From an uncultured Lachnospiraceae bacterium (GTDB lineage: Bacteria > Bacillota > Clostridia > Lachnospirales > Lachnospiraceae): a DNA stretch of 48,803 nt. Where the stretch lies: positions 1 through 48,803 of the forward strand of contig ONBW01000028.1 in assembly GCA_900316165.1 (NCBI GenBank), given 5' to 3'. The notes under the pieces were generated by a model. The model was not told where the DNA came from and did no database searches. It saw nothing but the letters and a program-made list of their open reading frames with translations. The position numbers and the translations under genes are program-made. This document shows, one piece after another, positions 1 to 8,408 of the stretch; position 1 is the stretch's first letter, and each line of letters starts with the position of its first letter.

Positions 1-122
1 TACCAAACAGGCCGGTAGAGGTGCCAGAAACCTAATAACAGTAGGACTTAGCGGGCATTTCTGCTATGGATTTTACCCACAGGTATGCCCGAAGAGCCAA
101 AACTTGACAGATTTTGGGCATG

Positions 123-146
123 AAAAAAGCCGCATTTCTGCGGCTT
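123..146 (-). terminator. Rho-independent terminator, best read on the minus strand
   Basis: An 8-bp perfect stem (AAGCCGCA at 127-134, TGCGGCTT at 139-146) is followed on the minus strand by six U. The plus-strand copy has only a delayed T-rich stretch, so it is weaker. I see no confident gene in 1-281; the first 120 bases show nothing I recognise and are probably the inner flank of the integrative element. Confidence 0.6.
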
Positions 147-150
147 GTAA

Positions 151-276
151 GTGTTTTTATTTAATTCTTATGCTATAGTAAGTGTTAAAGACCCGAAAAA
201 GCGCATGGAGCGTATCCGTGCAGAAATCCGTGAGGAAATCCTCGAATGCCTTGCAATGAACTGTAGGGGGAGGTGA
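151..276 (+). pseudogene. Possible 3' remnant of an element gene upstream of xis
   Basis: A frame without stops runs from 151 to a TGA at 274-276. Its last 30 or so codons are rich in Lys, Arg and Glu (for example KDPKKRMERIRAEIREEI). It has no ribosome site and begins inside terminator-like sequence, so if it is protein-derived it is a fragment. It could equally be chance. Low confidence. Confidence 0.2.
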
Positions 277-281
277 GTGAG

Positions 282-539
282 ATGAATGTTATATCTGACA
301 GAGATTACAAAGAATCCGGTATATATGCCAAGGAGCAGGCTGAAGTTCAGACCGTTCCTATTCAATGTAAAGTCGCGCTCACCATAAAGGAGGCTGCAGA
401 GTATTCCAATATCGGTATCAACAAGTTGGAGTGTCTGCTTCGCTCTCCGAGATGTCCTTTTGTCTTATATGTGGGTAAGAAGAAACTTGTTAAGAGAAAG
501 GAATTTGAGAAGTTCATTTCTGACAACATTGAGATATAG
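282..539 (+). CDS. xis: Excisionase-like DNA-binding protein (Tn916 Xis type)
   Basis: An 85-aa basic protein. Residues about 33-80 look like the winged-helix fold of Tn916-type excisionases: LTIKEAAEYSNIGINKL, then a strand and turn with KKKLVKRKEFEKFI. Such proteins bend the ends of an integrative element and steer the integrase towards excision. The ATG at 282 is chosen over the GTG at 273 because GGAGG (269-273) lies 8 nt before it. The integrase follows 136 bp downstream, the usual xis-int order at one end of Tn916-family elements. The family call rests on pattern and context; a regulatory helix-turn-helix protein is the alternative. Confidence 0.75.
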   Translation: MNVISDRDYKESGIYAKEQAEVQTVPIQCKVALTIKEAAEYSNIGINKLECLLRSPRCPFVLYVGKKKLVKRKEFEKFISDNIEI

Positions 540-600
540 CGCACCTCCGACAAACGTGATGATTCCGCGGTTTATCGGCTATCAAAAAAATGAAATAACA

Positions 601-629
601 TTGCAATTGAGCCCCGGTTGGTGTATAAT
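601..629 (+). promoter_or_regulatory. Sigma-A promoter of the integrase
   Basis: TTGCAA (601-606), a 17-bp spacer and a perfect TATAAT (624-629) lie 47 bp before the integrase start. Confidence 0.7.
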
Positions 630-651
630 ATAGCGTGCTAATTTGGGGCTC
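609..651 (+). repeat. Inverted repeat straddling the integrase promoter
   Basis: GAGCCCC (609-615) and GGGGCTC (645-651) flank the -10 box. It could be an operator, or a hairpin that forms only in read-through transcripts from xis, since the first arm lies upstream of the predicted start of the int transcript. Confidence 0.45.
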
Positions 652-675
652 TTATAGCTTAGAAAGGAGCCTTAA

Positions 676-1806
676 ATGGGAAAAGATCTCAAAGGAAAGG
701 AGATTGGAGCAGGAATCGTTCAGCAACCTAACGGAACTTACTTCGCCAGATTTGTTGATAAGTTTGGGAAACGCAGAACGAAAAGATCCAAGAAACTTCA
801 AGAGGTAAAACAGTGGCTTGCTGATGCTACATATATAGACCAACACAGTGACCTCGACCAGGCAACGGATATGCTCGTTGATGCCTGGTTCGATTATTGG
901 ATAGGGATAAAAAAGCAGACAGTGAGACCAAATACGGTCAGAAACTATTCGGAACGGTATGAGCGTAATATCAAGAGTGTTATAGGCAATAAACTCTTAA
1001 CTGATGTGAAGCCCATTCACTGCCAGAAGATTTTTTCAGATATGGCTGATGAGGGCTATAAGACGACTACCATATACCAGACGCGGATTGCTCTTTATAA
1101 TATGTTTGAGTTTGCCAGAGAGAATGATGTACTCATCGCAAACCCTTGCAAGAAGTCATTAAAGAGCGATATGGGAAAACCTTCAGATAAGAAAGAAGCC
1201 CTTACGATTGACGTTCAGAAGAAGTTCTTGGAAGCTGTGGTGGGTTACAGCTACGAGAATCAGTACCGCTTCGTATTACAGACCGGACTTCGTACAGGTG
1301 AGCTTATAGGACTTAAGTGGAGCGACATCGACTTCGAAAATCGTACTATGAAGATCGAAAGGACGATGGAATATCGCTATAAGGTAGGTGAGTGGAGAGT
1401 TGGTCCACCTAAGAGCAAATCCGGCTACCGTACAATTCCTCTTACAGACGAAGCGATTCGTATTCTTGAAAACCAGAGATCAAAGAATAAGAGCTTAAAG
1501 CTCGTGCCGATTGAATGGAAAGACATAGTATTCCTTTGCAGGAAGGGAACTCCGGTCAAGAACAGCACTTATGACACGGGACTGTTCAAATATTGTGACC
1601 GTGTAGGCATTCCGAGATTTTCTATGCATGTTTTAAGACATACTTTTGCTACCAGATGCATTGAAGGTGGAATGAAACCTAAGACTCTGCAGAAGATTTT
1701 AGGTCATTCTAATATCGGTATTACCATGAATCTGTATGTTCACATTACAGAGGATGAAAAACATAGAGAAATTGACTTAGTGGCTGACGCTTTAAAAGTG
1801 GTATAA
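676..1806 (+). CDS. int: Tyrosine recombinase / integrase of an integrative element
   Basis: A 376-aa site-specific recombinase of the lambda-integrase superfamily, similar in layout to Tn916 and phage integrases. Residues about 10-55 form an arm-binding AP2-like domain, about 65-155 the SAM-like core-binding domain, and 175-376 the catalytic domain. The catalytic set is complete: Arg206 in LRTGE, a Lys at 246 or 248 in PPKSKSGYR, His318 and Arg321 in HVLRHTFA, His344 in LGHSN, and the nucleophile Tyr354 in NLYVH. The ATG has AAAGGAG upstream and its own promoter. The 108 bp between this gene and ychF should hold the element end. The rest of the element lies outside the window, to the left. 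Enzyme probably active. Confidence 0.93.
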   Translation: MGKDLKGKEIGAGIVQQPNGTYFARFVDKFGKRRTKRSKKLQEVKQWLADATYIDQHSDLDQATDMLVDAWFDYWIGIKKQTVRPNTVRNYSERYERNIKSVIGNKLLTDVKPIHCQKIFSDMADEGYKTTTIYQTRIALYNMFEFARENDVLIANPCKKSLKSDMGKPSDKKEALTIDVQKKFLEAVVGYSYENQYRFVLQTGLRTGELIGLKWSDIDFENRTMKIERTMEYRYKVGEWRVGPPKSKSGYRTIPLTDEAIRILENQRSKNKSLKLVPIEWKDIVFLCRKGTPVKNSTYDTGLFKYCDRVGIPRFSMHVLRHTFATRCIEGGMKPKTLQKILGHSNIGITMNLYVHITEDEKHREIDLVADALKVV

Positions 1807-1829
1807 AACTTGATGCGAAATTCATCTCC

Positions 1830-1851
1830 GTGGTACTCGATGTGGTACTCG
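1830..1851 (+). repeat. Tandem direct repeat at the element end
   Basis: GTGGTACTCG occurs at 1830-1839 and again at 1842-1851, a 12-bp pitch, 24 bp after the integrase stop. Such short direct repeats are typical arm sites for integrases or excisionases near an attachment site. The attachment core itself cannot be defined without the other end. Confidence 0.5.
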
Positions 1852-1914
1852 GTCAAAACCATGAATCGCGGAAAGCCAGTAAAATAAAGGAAAAATGAAG
1901 GAGATGAATATATT

Positions 1915-3015
1915 ATGAAATTAGGAATCGTCGGTCTTCCGAATGTCGGGAAGAGTACACTTTTTAACTCACTTACAAAGGCTGGTGCGCTTGCGGCGAA
2001 CTATCCGTTTGCGACAATTGATCCGAACGTCGGAGTAGTAAATGTCCCGGATGAGAGGATTGAGAAGCTTACCGAGATGAATCACAGTAAAAAGACTATC
2101 CCGGCAGTCATCGAATTTGTTGATATTGCGGGACTCGTCAAGGGCGCGAGCAAAGGTGAGGGACTTGGTAACCAGTTCCTCGCAAATATCCGTGAGTGCG
2201 ACGCGATAATCCATGTAGTACGCTGCTTCGAGGACTCGAACATCGTCCACGTGGATGGGACCATCGATCCGAAGAGAGATATTGAAACCATTAACCTGGA
2301 GCTGCTTTTTTCTGATATGGAGGTTCTTGACCGCCGCTACACAAAGATCAAGAAGCAGTCAAATATGGATAAGACCTTAAAGCCGGAGGTCGCGCTTCTT
2401 GAGAGGCTCAAGCCTTTCCTTGAGGATGGCAATATGGCTAAGGCCTTTGAGTGCGAGGATGAGGACGAGGAAGCCCTGTTAAAGGGCTACAACCTTCTTA
2501 CAGCCAAGCCTACGATCTACGCCGCGAATGTTGCTGAGGACGACCTGGCTGATGACGGAGCATCGAACCCGCACGTACAGGCAGTAAGAGATTACGCGAA
2601 GACTGACGGATCAGAGGTGTTCGTAGTAAGCGCCGAGATAGAGCAGGAGATCTCCGAACTTGATGATCCTGAGGAGAAGAAGGAATTTCTGACAGACCTG
2701 GGACTTAAGGAGTCCGGACTCGATAAGCTCGTAAAGGCATCATATTCACTGCTTGGCCTTATTTCATTCCTTACTACAGGAGAGGACGAGACCAGAGCCT
2801 GGACTATCACCAAAGGAACAAAGGCTCCGCAGGCTGCTGGAAAAATCCATACGGATTTCGAGAGAGGCTTTATCTGTGCTGAAACTGTTGCGTATAAGGA
2901 CCTGATGGACTGTGGTTCGATGGCAGCTGCAAGAGAAAAAGGCTTAGTGCGTACCGAAGGCAAGGAATACGTCGTCCAGGATGGAGACGTTATCCTGTTC
3001 AGGTTCAACGTATGA
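1915..3015 (+). CDS. ychF: Redox-regulated ATPase YchF (Obg family)
   Basis: A 366-aa cytoplasmic P-loop protein of the Obg/OLA1 family, which prefers ATP to GTP and binds ribosomes. Visible: the P-loop GLPNVGKST at 7-15, switch [16 protein letters not shown] at 70-83, and NVAE at 205-208 in place of the NKxD of true GTPases, which accounts for ATP use. A coiled insertion (about 130-180) and a C-terminal TGS domain (about 283-366) complete the normal family length. AAGGAG precedes the ATG by about 11 nt. It is the first chromosomal gene beyond the integrative element, so the element may have separated it from its original promoter. Confidence 0.97.
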   Translation: MKLGIVGLPNVGKSTLFNSLTKAGALAANYPFATIDPNVGVVNVPDERIEKLTEMNHSKKTIPAVIEFVDIAGLVKGASKGEGLGNQFLANIRECDAIIHVVRCFEDSNIVHVDGTIDPKRDIETINLELLFSDMEVLDRRYTKIKKQSNMDKTLKPEVALLERLKPFLEDGNMAKAFECEDEDEEALLKGYNLLTAKPTIYAANVAEDDLADDGASNPHVQAVRDYAKTDGSEVFVVSAEIEQEISELDDPEEKKEFLTDLGLKESGLDKLVKASYSLLGLISFLTTGEDETRAWTITKGTKAPQAAGKIHTDFERGFICAETVAYKDLMDCGSMAAAREKGLVRTEGKEYVVQDGDVILFRFNV

Positions 3016-3097
3016 TCTGTGCCGAAAGTACAGGAGACCAGCCAGAGGCGAAGTGTGAGCTTCAGGAAGAAAACTTCATTACAGAGAGGATACAGCT

Positions 3098-3553
3098 ATG
3101 AAATGCCCATACTGTGGATCAGATAATACAAGAGTTATAGATTCAAGACCTGCGGACGACAATACCTCGATCAGGAGACGTCGTCACTGCGATGACTGCA
3201 ACAAGCGTTTTACCACCTATGAGAAGGTTGAGACCATCCCTCTTATCGTTATCAAGAAGGACCGGGGACGTCAGCAGTACGACAGGACGAAGATCGAGAA
3301 GGGAATTCTCGCAGCCTGCTATAAGAGACCGGTGTCCGCAATGCAGATCACAAAGATGATAAATGAGATCGAGAAGGATATTTTTTCAAGAGAAGAAAGA
3401 GAAATCGAGAGCTCAGTCATTGGTGAGATCGTTATGGATAAGCTCAAAAATGTAGACCAGGTCGCATATGTCAGATTTGCCTCAGTGTACCGCGAGTTCA
3501 AGGATGCAAACACCTTTATGAACGAGCTCCGTAAGATGATAGATGAAAAATAA
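3098..3553 (+). CDS. nrdR: Transcriptional repressor NrdR
   Basis: A 151-aa regulator that represses ribonucleotide reductase genes by binding NrdR boxes when its ATP-cone holds ATP/dATP. The N-terminal zinc ribbon is intact (Cys3, Cys6, Cys31, Cys34) with the family signature RVIDSRP and RRRHC between the pairs. The ATP-cone domain spans about 46-137 (VIKKDRGRQQYDRTKIEKG onward). Length is normal for the family. It lies 82 bp after ychF with no terminator visible between them, so the two may be co-transcribed. No reductase gene is in the window. Confidence 0.97.
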   Translation: MKCPYCGSDNTRVIDSRPADDNTSIRRRRHCDDCNKRFTTYEKVETIPLIVIKKDRGRQQYDRTKIEKGILAACYKRPVSAMQITKMINEIEKDIFSREEREIESSVIGEIVMDKLKNVDQVAYVRFASVYREFKDANTFMNELRKMIDEK

Positions 3554-3574
3554 AATTGTATTCAAAAAAGTACG

Positions 3575-3600
3575 TAAACTTTTTCGCTATCTGTCGATAT
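3575..3600 (+). promoter_or_regulatory. Sigma-D (sigma-28, FliA) type promoter
   Basis: TAAA (3575-3578), a 15-bp spacer and TCGATAT (3594-3600) differ at one base from the TAAA-N15-CCGATAT consensus of motility and chemotaxis promoters in Firmicutes. It sits 40 bp before the next start codon. Pattern match only. Confidence 0.6.
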
Positions 3601-3640
3601 ATAAAGTAAGAAGAGGGAACAGCGCAGCGAGGAGTTGCTT

Positions 3641-4042
3641 ATGAATATTTCAGGTATTTCAAATACATCTTATATAAGGAATCAAGCCTATAACAGGCCG
3701 GTAAAGACTGCAGAGGATGATGCTTCTCTTTCAAGCGTTGTCAGACAGAAGTCCTTAAATAACAATGCCACAGTAACAGCTGATTCAGATGCTGCTTCTG
3801 TAGATGAGACCGCGAAGAAGGCCGTTCGTCCTAACAGACAGGAAGAGTCATTTGGAGCTTATGATTTTGCAAAGCTCTATGATCCGAATAAGTCATTTGG
3901 CATTAACTTAGATTTCACTGATGACATCGATGCAGAAAAGACTATCGGACAGCTTCAGAAGGATGAGCTGATGGGTCAGTATCAGAGCCTCACAAAGGAG
4001 AGCGCTCCTTCAGTACGTGCTACAGAGGATTTTGCTTTTTGA
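3641..4042 (+). CDS. Small hypothetical protein, probably in the motility regulon
   Basis: A 133-aa protein of no family I recognise. It starts MNISGISNTSYIRN, has a low-complexity Ser/Ala/Asp/Asn middle (about 25-70), and a more ordered C-terminal half (about 75-115, with YDFAKLYDPNKSFGINLDF). No signal peptide, membrane segment or Cys is present. The ATG at 3641 is preferred over an upstream TTG because GAGGAG (3629-3634) is 6 nt before it. It is monocistronic: a sigma-D-like promoter in front and a strong terminator behind. From the promoter I infer a flagellar, chemotaxis or surface-motility role; no biochemical function is suggested. Confidence 0.7.
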   Translation: MNISGISNTSYIRNQAYNRPVKTAEDDASLSSVVRQKSLNNNATVTADSDAASVDETAKKAVRPNRQEESFGAYDFAKLYDPNKSFGINLDFTDDIDAEKTIGQLQKDELMGQYQSLTKESAPSVRATEDFAF

Positions 4043-4050
4043 TTTTTATT

Positions 4051-4078
4051 CGCCGTCTTCGGACGGCGATTTTTTTTG
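4051..4078 (+). terminator. Strong Rho-independent terminator
   Basis: CGCCGTC and GACGGCG form a 7-bp GC-rich stem closed by a C(UUCG)G tetraloop, followed by a run of T from 4070. Confidence 0.92.
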
Positions 4079-4146
4079 CTTGCATTTGTTAACACTATCA
4101 TGTAAAATAGATGGGTAATTTTGAAAAGACACAAGGAGGTTTTTAT

Positions 4147-4704
4147 ATGGTTACAGCCGGCGATTTTAAAAACGGCATTACTATCGAGTACGACAATGGG
4201 GTTTACCAGATCATTGAATTCCAGCACGTAAAGCCTGGTAAAGGAGCAGCCTTTGTCCGCACCAAGCTTAAGGATATAAAGAACGGCGGAGTTATCGAGA
4301 CTTCATTCCGTCCTACAGAGAAATTCCCACAGGCTCATATCGACAGAAGAGATATGCAGTACCTGTATAACGATGGAGATCTCTACTACTTTATGGATAC
4401 TGAGACTTATGATCAGATTTCACTTCCAAAGGAGGAGATTGGAGATTCTCTTAAGTTCGTTAAAGAGAACGAGATGGTAAAGATCTGCTCTCATAACGGA
4501 GACGTATTCGCAGTTGAGCCTCCTCTTTTCGTAGAGCTTGAGGTTACAGACACAGAGCCTGGACTTAAGGGAAATACAGCTACTGGTGCTACAAAGCCGG
4601 CTACGCTCGAGACAGGAGCAGAGGTTATGGTACCTCTTTTCGTAAATACAGGAGATAAGCTTCAGATCGATACACGTACAGGAGAATATCTGAAGAGAGT
4701 CTGA
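4147..4704 (+). CDS. efp: Translation elongation factor P
   Basis: A 185-aa EF-P, exactly the usual length, which relieves ribosome stalling at polyproline. KOW-like domain I carries the loop VKPGKGAAF with the modifiable Lys32; domains II and III are the two OB folds, the last ending [17 protein letters not shown]. Lys32 in this loop is the residue modified in both the EpmA and the Bacillus-type systems; no modification gene is in the window. The ATG at 4147 follows AAGGAGG (4134-4140). An upstream in-frame ATG at 4111 would add 12 residues not found in the family and is rejected. Confidence 0.97.
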   Translation: MVTAGDFKNGITIEYDNGVYQIIEFQHVKPGKGAAFVRTKLKDIKNGGVIETSFRPTEKFPQAHIDRRDMQYLYNDGDLYYFMDTETYDQISLPKEEIGDSLKFVKENEMVKICSHNGDVFAVEPPLFVELEVTDTEPGLKGNTATGATKPATLETGAEVMVPLFVNTGDKLQIDTRTGEYLKRV

Positions 4705-4720
4705 AATGGAGATCGATTAA

Positions 4721-4924
4721 ATGCAGTATGAGAACGTTCCTCTGAAGGATCTGCTTTCAGACAGGAAAGTGTTTGGTATATTCGATGAGGAATTCCGGAA
4801 CGGCGGGTGGCTGGACGTGACAGCTTTGTTAGGTTCGGAGAGCCTGTTTGCGGATCTTTATCAGGACGGTACGGTTCCTGAGAAGGTTTTAGACCGGATA
4901 AAGCAGAGGCTTGCTGATTTATAG
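4721..4924 (+). CDS. 67-aa hypothetical protein downstream of efp
   Basis: A small acidic protein with no Cys, no signal and no membrane segment. It contains KDLLSDRKVFGIFDEEF and ends with a probable amphipathic helix (VPEKVLDRIKQRLADL). I do not recognise the family. The ATG is 17 nt after the efp stop with GGAG at 4708-4711, so it is likely translated from the efp transcript. A weak terminator follows. Confidence 0.55.
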   Translation: MQYENVPLKDLLSDRKVFGIFDEEFRNGGWLDVTALLGSESLFADLYQDGTVPEKVLDRIKQRLADL

Positions 4925-4937
4925 AGATTAAAGTTGA

Positions 4938-4957
4938 GGGCGCATAGGCGCCCTTTT
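4938..4957 (+). terminator. Weak terminator-like hairpin
   Basis: GGGCGC and GCGCCC form a 6-bp stem with a 4-nt loop, followed by only four T. It lies immediately before the rhodanese start at 4965. Confidence 0.4.
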
Positions 4958-4964
4958 ACTGTGT

Positions 4965-5285
4965 ATGGGTATTTTTACAAGAACAAAAGAGATTACACTA
5001 AACGATGCGATAAATATCACGAGGACGACGTCAAATACGGTCCTTGTCGATATCAGGGATAAGGAAGTTTTTAAGAAAGACCATGTGCCGTCTGCGGTTA
5101 ATGTTCCACTTAATAACGTGTCTACCATCCATCAGAGAATTCCTGATAAAGAAACTACAATCTACATCTATGGTGACTACAACACCAGACCCAAAAAGGC
5201 TGTAAAGGCTTTTATGAAGGAGGGCTATAAGCATCTGGTAAGGGCTGGCTGTATTGAAGACCATCATGTAAGGGAGTACAAGTAA
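4965..5285 (+). CDS. Rhodanese-like protein lacking the catalytic cysteine
   Basis: A 106-aa single rhodanese domain: ITLNDAINI, VLVDIRDKEVFKKDHVPSAVNVP, and an active-site loop IYGDYNTRPKKA where active family members read CxxGxRS. Gly70 stands where the Cys should be, and the only Cys (96) is far away, so sulfurtransferase activity is unlikely. Such domains often serve as binding modules. The ATG at 4965 has no convincing ribosome site; the preceding hairpin (4938-4953) covers that space. It ends in TAATG, sharing one base with the pullulanase start, so the two are translationally coupled. Confidence 0.8.
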   Translation: MGIFTRTKEITLNDAINITRTTSNTVLVDIRDKEVFKKDHVPSAVNVPLNNVSTIHQRIPDKETTIYIYGDYNTRPKKAVKAFMKEGYKHLVRAGCIEDHHVREYK

Positions 5286-7288
5286 TGAGCCGTACACCAA
5301 GAAAATGGAAAGATTTTTATCTGAGCAGTTCTTTTTCATCTAAATACGATTATAACGGCCGTCTCGGAGCCTTCGCAGATTCTGATGGTACGAAGTTTGC
5401 TCTCTGGAGCCCGTGTGCTTTAAAGGTATCGCTTCGTCTGTTTACTCATGGCTCTAAGGAAGAGGATGGGACAGATGAAGACAAGCCGATAATAGTCTAT
5501 CAGATGCAGTATGGCAGAAATGGAGTTTTTACGCTCCATACGAGGAAGAATCTTTCCGGTACATACTATGATTTTGAGATAGAGCATGAGGATGGAACAG
5601 TTATTACTCCAGATCCTTATGCAAAGGCCTGCGGAGTTAATGGAAAGCGCAGTATGGTAATAGATCTGCACACTACTGACCCGGACGGCTGGGCAGAGGA
5701 CAAGGCTCCGGCAAAGACTGCTGATACAGTTATATGTGAGTTACATGTAAAGGATTTTTCATGGGATAAGTCGGGAGGCTTTCCTGACGATGTAAGAGGC
5801 CGTTTCCTTGCTTTTACAAAGACAAAGACCTATCTGAATGGGGAGGATAAGTCATTAAAGACAGGACTTCCGTATCTTAAGGATCTGGGTGTAACTCATA
5901 TCCAGCTGATGCCGATTTACGACTATGGAAGTGTAGATGAGGCTTTATCCTTTAAGAATCATCTGAAGGGATCGAAGGAAGAAGAACCTTTTAATTGGGG
6001 TTATGACCCGGTTAATTACAATTGTCCTGAAGGAAGCTATTCGAGCGACCCTTACAGAGGAGAGGTTCGTATTACAGAGCTTAAAAAGGCGATAATGGCT
6101 CTTCATAAGGCTGGATTTCGGGTTATAATGGATGTCGTCTACAACCATACCTACAGCCTTGATTCCTCGTTCCAGAAGACGGTTCCGTGGTATTACTACA
6201 GAGTCGATGAGGAAGGAAAGCCATCGAATGGCTCAGGCTGTGGAAATGATTTTGCTTCAGAGATGCCTATGGCTCATAGGTTCGTAAAAGATTCTGTTCT
6301 TTACTGGGCCGAAGAATATCATATAGATGGTTTCAGGTTTGATCTGATGGGCCTTCTCGATACCTCTCTTATGAATGATATCAAATCATCACTTGATGAG
6401 AAGTTCGGAAAAGACGAAAAGCTTATCTACGGTGAGCCGTGGGGAGCTGACAAAACTCATATGGAGGGCAGATTTATCCCTTCAGACAAGGCCCATTTCA
6501 AGGAACTTGATCCGTCTGTCGGCATGTTTAACGACTGTATCAGAGACGCTGTCAAAGGCTCGGTATTTAAAAAAGAAGAGCCTGGATTTGCGGATGGCTC
6601 TAAGGATGCCGACCAGATTAAAAAAGGGTTACTCTCCTGTATTGGTGGAGATGATTTTCCGGTCACGAATCCTGGACAGAGCATTACTTATGTGTCCTGC
6701 CATGATAATCTGACACTCTGGGATAAGCTGTCAGCAGTTAACTGGCTGAGGCCTGTCGGTGATCCTGAGAAGAAGAGAATAGCTCAGAACAAACTCTGTG
6801 CAGCCATTTATCTGATGTCTCCTGGACGGGTATTTTTCCTGTCAGGAGAAGAGGGCGCAAGGACAAAGAATGGAGACGAGAATTCTTACAACGCATCGAT
6901 TGAAGAGAATGCATTAAAATGGGATGAGCTCTACGCTCACTCGGATCTGATCAAATACTACAAAGGACTTATTGGCCTTCGGAAGTCAATTCCACTTCTT
7001 AACAGAACGGATAAGGCACTTTCAGAGGACTTCAGAGTCACTGGTGGAGCGGCTGACTCACTTCCTGACGGACTTGTTCTGGTACAGGGAGGAGACGACA
7101 GCGCTGAGGTACTTATGATTTATAACGGCTCATCCTATCAGCAGTCATTAGGACTGCCGTCTGGTATCTGGCAGCTCTGCGCTGACTCTGACAGATCAGA
7201 TTACTGGCAGGAGAAGAATCCTGTTATAGCCGATGAAAAAGTAATATCGGAGCCTATGTCGGCAATGATATTTAAGAAAATATCCTAG
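5285..7288 (+). CDS. pulA: Type I pullulanase / alpha-glucan debranching enzyme (GH13)
   Basis: A 667-aa cytoplasmic enzyme that cleaves alpha-1,6 links in pullulan, glycogen or starch fragments. The N-terminal CBM48-like domain covers about 25-115. The GH13_14 signature FNWGYDP is at 236-242. Catalytic regions: DVVYNH (283-288), GFRFDLMG with nucleophile Asp353, IYGEPWG with acid/base Glu384, and SCHDN with stabilising Asp474. No signal peptide is present, so the substrate is internal glycogen or imported dextrins. trpS follows 10 bp later, with its AGGAGG overlapping the stop codon here. Glycogen debranching (GlgX-like) is the alternative role, but the NWGYDP motif favours pullulanase. Confidence 0.92.
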   Translation: MSRTPRKWKDFYLSSSFSSKYDYNGRLGAFADSDGTKFALWSPCALKVSLRLFTHGSKEEDGTDEDKPIIVYQMQYGRNGVFTLHTRKNLSGTYYDFEIEHEDGTVITPDPYAKACGVNGKRSMVIDLHTTDPDGWAEDKAPAKTADTVICELHVKDFSWDKSGGFPDDVRGRFLAFTKTKTYLNGEDKSLKTGLPYLKDLGVTHIQLMPIYDYGSVDEALSFKNHLKGSKEEEPFNWGYDPVNYNCPEGSYSSDPYRGEVRITELKKAIMALHKAGFRVIMDVVYNHTYSLDSSFQKTVPWYYYRVDEEGKPSNGSGCGNDFASEMPMAHRFVKDSVLYWAEEYHIDGFRFDLMGLLDTSLMNDIKSSLDEKFGKDEKLIYGEPWGADKTHMEGRFIPSDKAHFKELDPSVGMFNDCIRDAVKGSVFKKEEPGFADGSKDADQIKKGLLSCIGGDDFPVTNPGQSITYVSCHDNLTLWDKLSAVNWLRPVGDPEKKRIAQNKLCAAIYLMSPGRVFFLSGEEGARTKNGDENSYNASIEENALKWDELYAHSDLIKYYKGLIGLRKSIPLLNRTDKALSEDFRVTGGAADSLPDGLVLVQGGDDSAEVLMIYNGSSYQQSLGLPSGIWQLCADSDRSDYWQEKNPVIADEKVISEPMSAMIFKKIS

Positions 7289-7298
7289 GAGGCACATT

Positions 7299-8405
7299 TT
7301 GGCAGAAGAAAAAACGAAAAATATTATCCTTACAGGTGACAGACCAACCGGAAAGCTGCACTTAGGACACTACGTCGGCTCACTCCGCAGACGTGTGGAG
7401 CTGCAGAACAGCGGAAAGTTTGATGAGGTAAATATTCTTATTGCAGATGATCAGGCTCTTACTGATAACGCCGATAACCCTAAGAAAATCAGAGATAATA
7501 TGATCGAGGTCGCTCTGGATTACCTTTCAGTGGGAATTGACCCTGAGAAGAGCAAAATCTGCGTACAGTCACAGATTCCGGCGCTTCATGCTATGACTTT
7601 CTATTTTATGAATCTCGTTACTACTGAGCGTCTTTCGAGAAACCCGACTATTAAGAATGAGATTCACCTGAGAGGCTTCGATAAGGCCGGAAGTGAAGGT
7701 CTGCCGGCAGGATTTTTCACTTATCCTGTCTCACAGACAGCTGATATCACTGCCTTTAAGGCCAACTGTGTTCCGGCTGGTGAGGACCAGGAGCCGATGA
7801 TTGAGCAGGCTAGAGAAATCGTAAGAAGATTTAACATGACTTACGGCGAGGTTTTAGTCGAGCCGAAGATCATGCTTCCAGACACAAAGGCTGCCTTAAG
7901 ACTTCCAGGAATCGATGGCAAAGAGAAGATGAGCAAGTCACTTGGCAACGCTATCTTCCTTTCAGACGATGCTGCAACAGTTAAGAAAAAGGTCATGAGC
8001 ATGTACACAGATCCTACTCATTTAAACGTTTCTGATCCGGGACATGTAGAGGGTAACTGTGTATTTACTTATCTTGATGCATTCAGCACAGATCAGGACT
8101 TCGAGGGTACTGACTACGCTAATCTTGATGAGATGAAGGAACACTATGCCAAGGGCGGACTCGGAGACGTAAAGTGTAAGAAACTCCTTATAAAGGTATT
8201 AAACCGCATCCTTGACCCTATCCGCGAGAGCAGACAGGAATGGGAGAAGCGTATTCCGGATGTCTATGATATACTTAAGTCTGGAACAGCTAAGGCAGTA
8301 GAAGAGACAAATGAGACAATTGCGCAGATGCAGAGAGTCATGAAGATCAACTATTTCGAGGATGACTCAGTAATCAAGGAATGGCAGGACTGGATCGAGA
8401 GGTAA
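7299..8405 (+). CDS. trpS: Tryptophan--tRNA ligase
   Basis: A 368-aa class I synthetase that charges tRNA-Trp. The HIGH motif is HLGH (21-24) after TGDRPTGKL; the KMSKS motif is intact at 210-214 in GKEKMSKSLGN. PVSQTADITAFKA and the GEDQEPMIEQ segment are characteristic of TrpRS. The start is a TTG at 7299 because AGGAGG (7287-7292) lies 6 nt upstream and the protein then reads MAEEKTKN. There is no room for a T-box leader in the 10-bp gap, so regulation must be through the operon promoter. Confidence 0.97.
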   Translation: MAEEKTKNIILTGDRPTGKLHLGHYVGSLRRRVELQNSGKFDEVNILIADDQALTDNADNPKKIRDNMIEVALDYLSVGIDPEKSKICVQSQIPALHAMTFYFMNLVTTERLSRNPTIKNEIHLRGFDKAGSEGLPAGFFTYPVSQTADITAFKANCVPAGEDQEPMIEQAREIVRRFNMTYGEVLVEPKIMLPDTKAALRLPGIDGKEKMSKSLGNAIFLSDDAATVKKKVMSMYTDPTHLNVSDPGHVEGNCVFTYLDAFSTDQDFEGTDYANLDEMKEHYAKGGLGDVKCKKLLIKVLNRILDPIRESRQEWEKRIPDVYDILKSGTAKAVEETNETIAQMQRVMKINYFEDDSVIKEWQDWIER

Positions 8406-8408
8406 TAA

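Noticed and set aside
4111-4146. Upstream start for efp
   Set aside because: The added residues do not belong to EF-P and the good AAGGAGG lies after this ATG.
7289-7298. T-box leader for trpS
   Set aside because: Only 10 bp separate trpS from the upstream gene.
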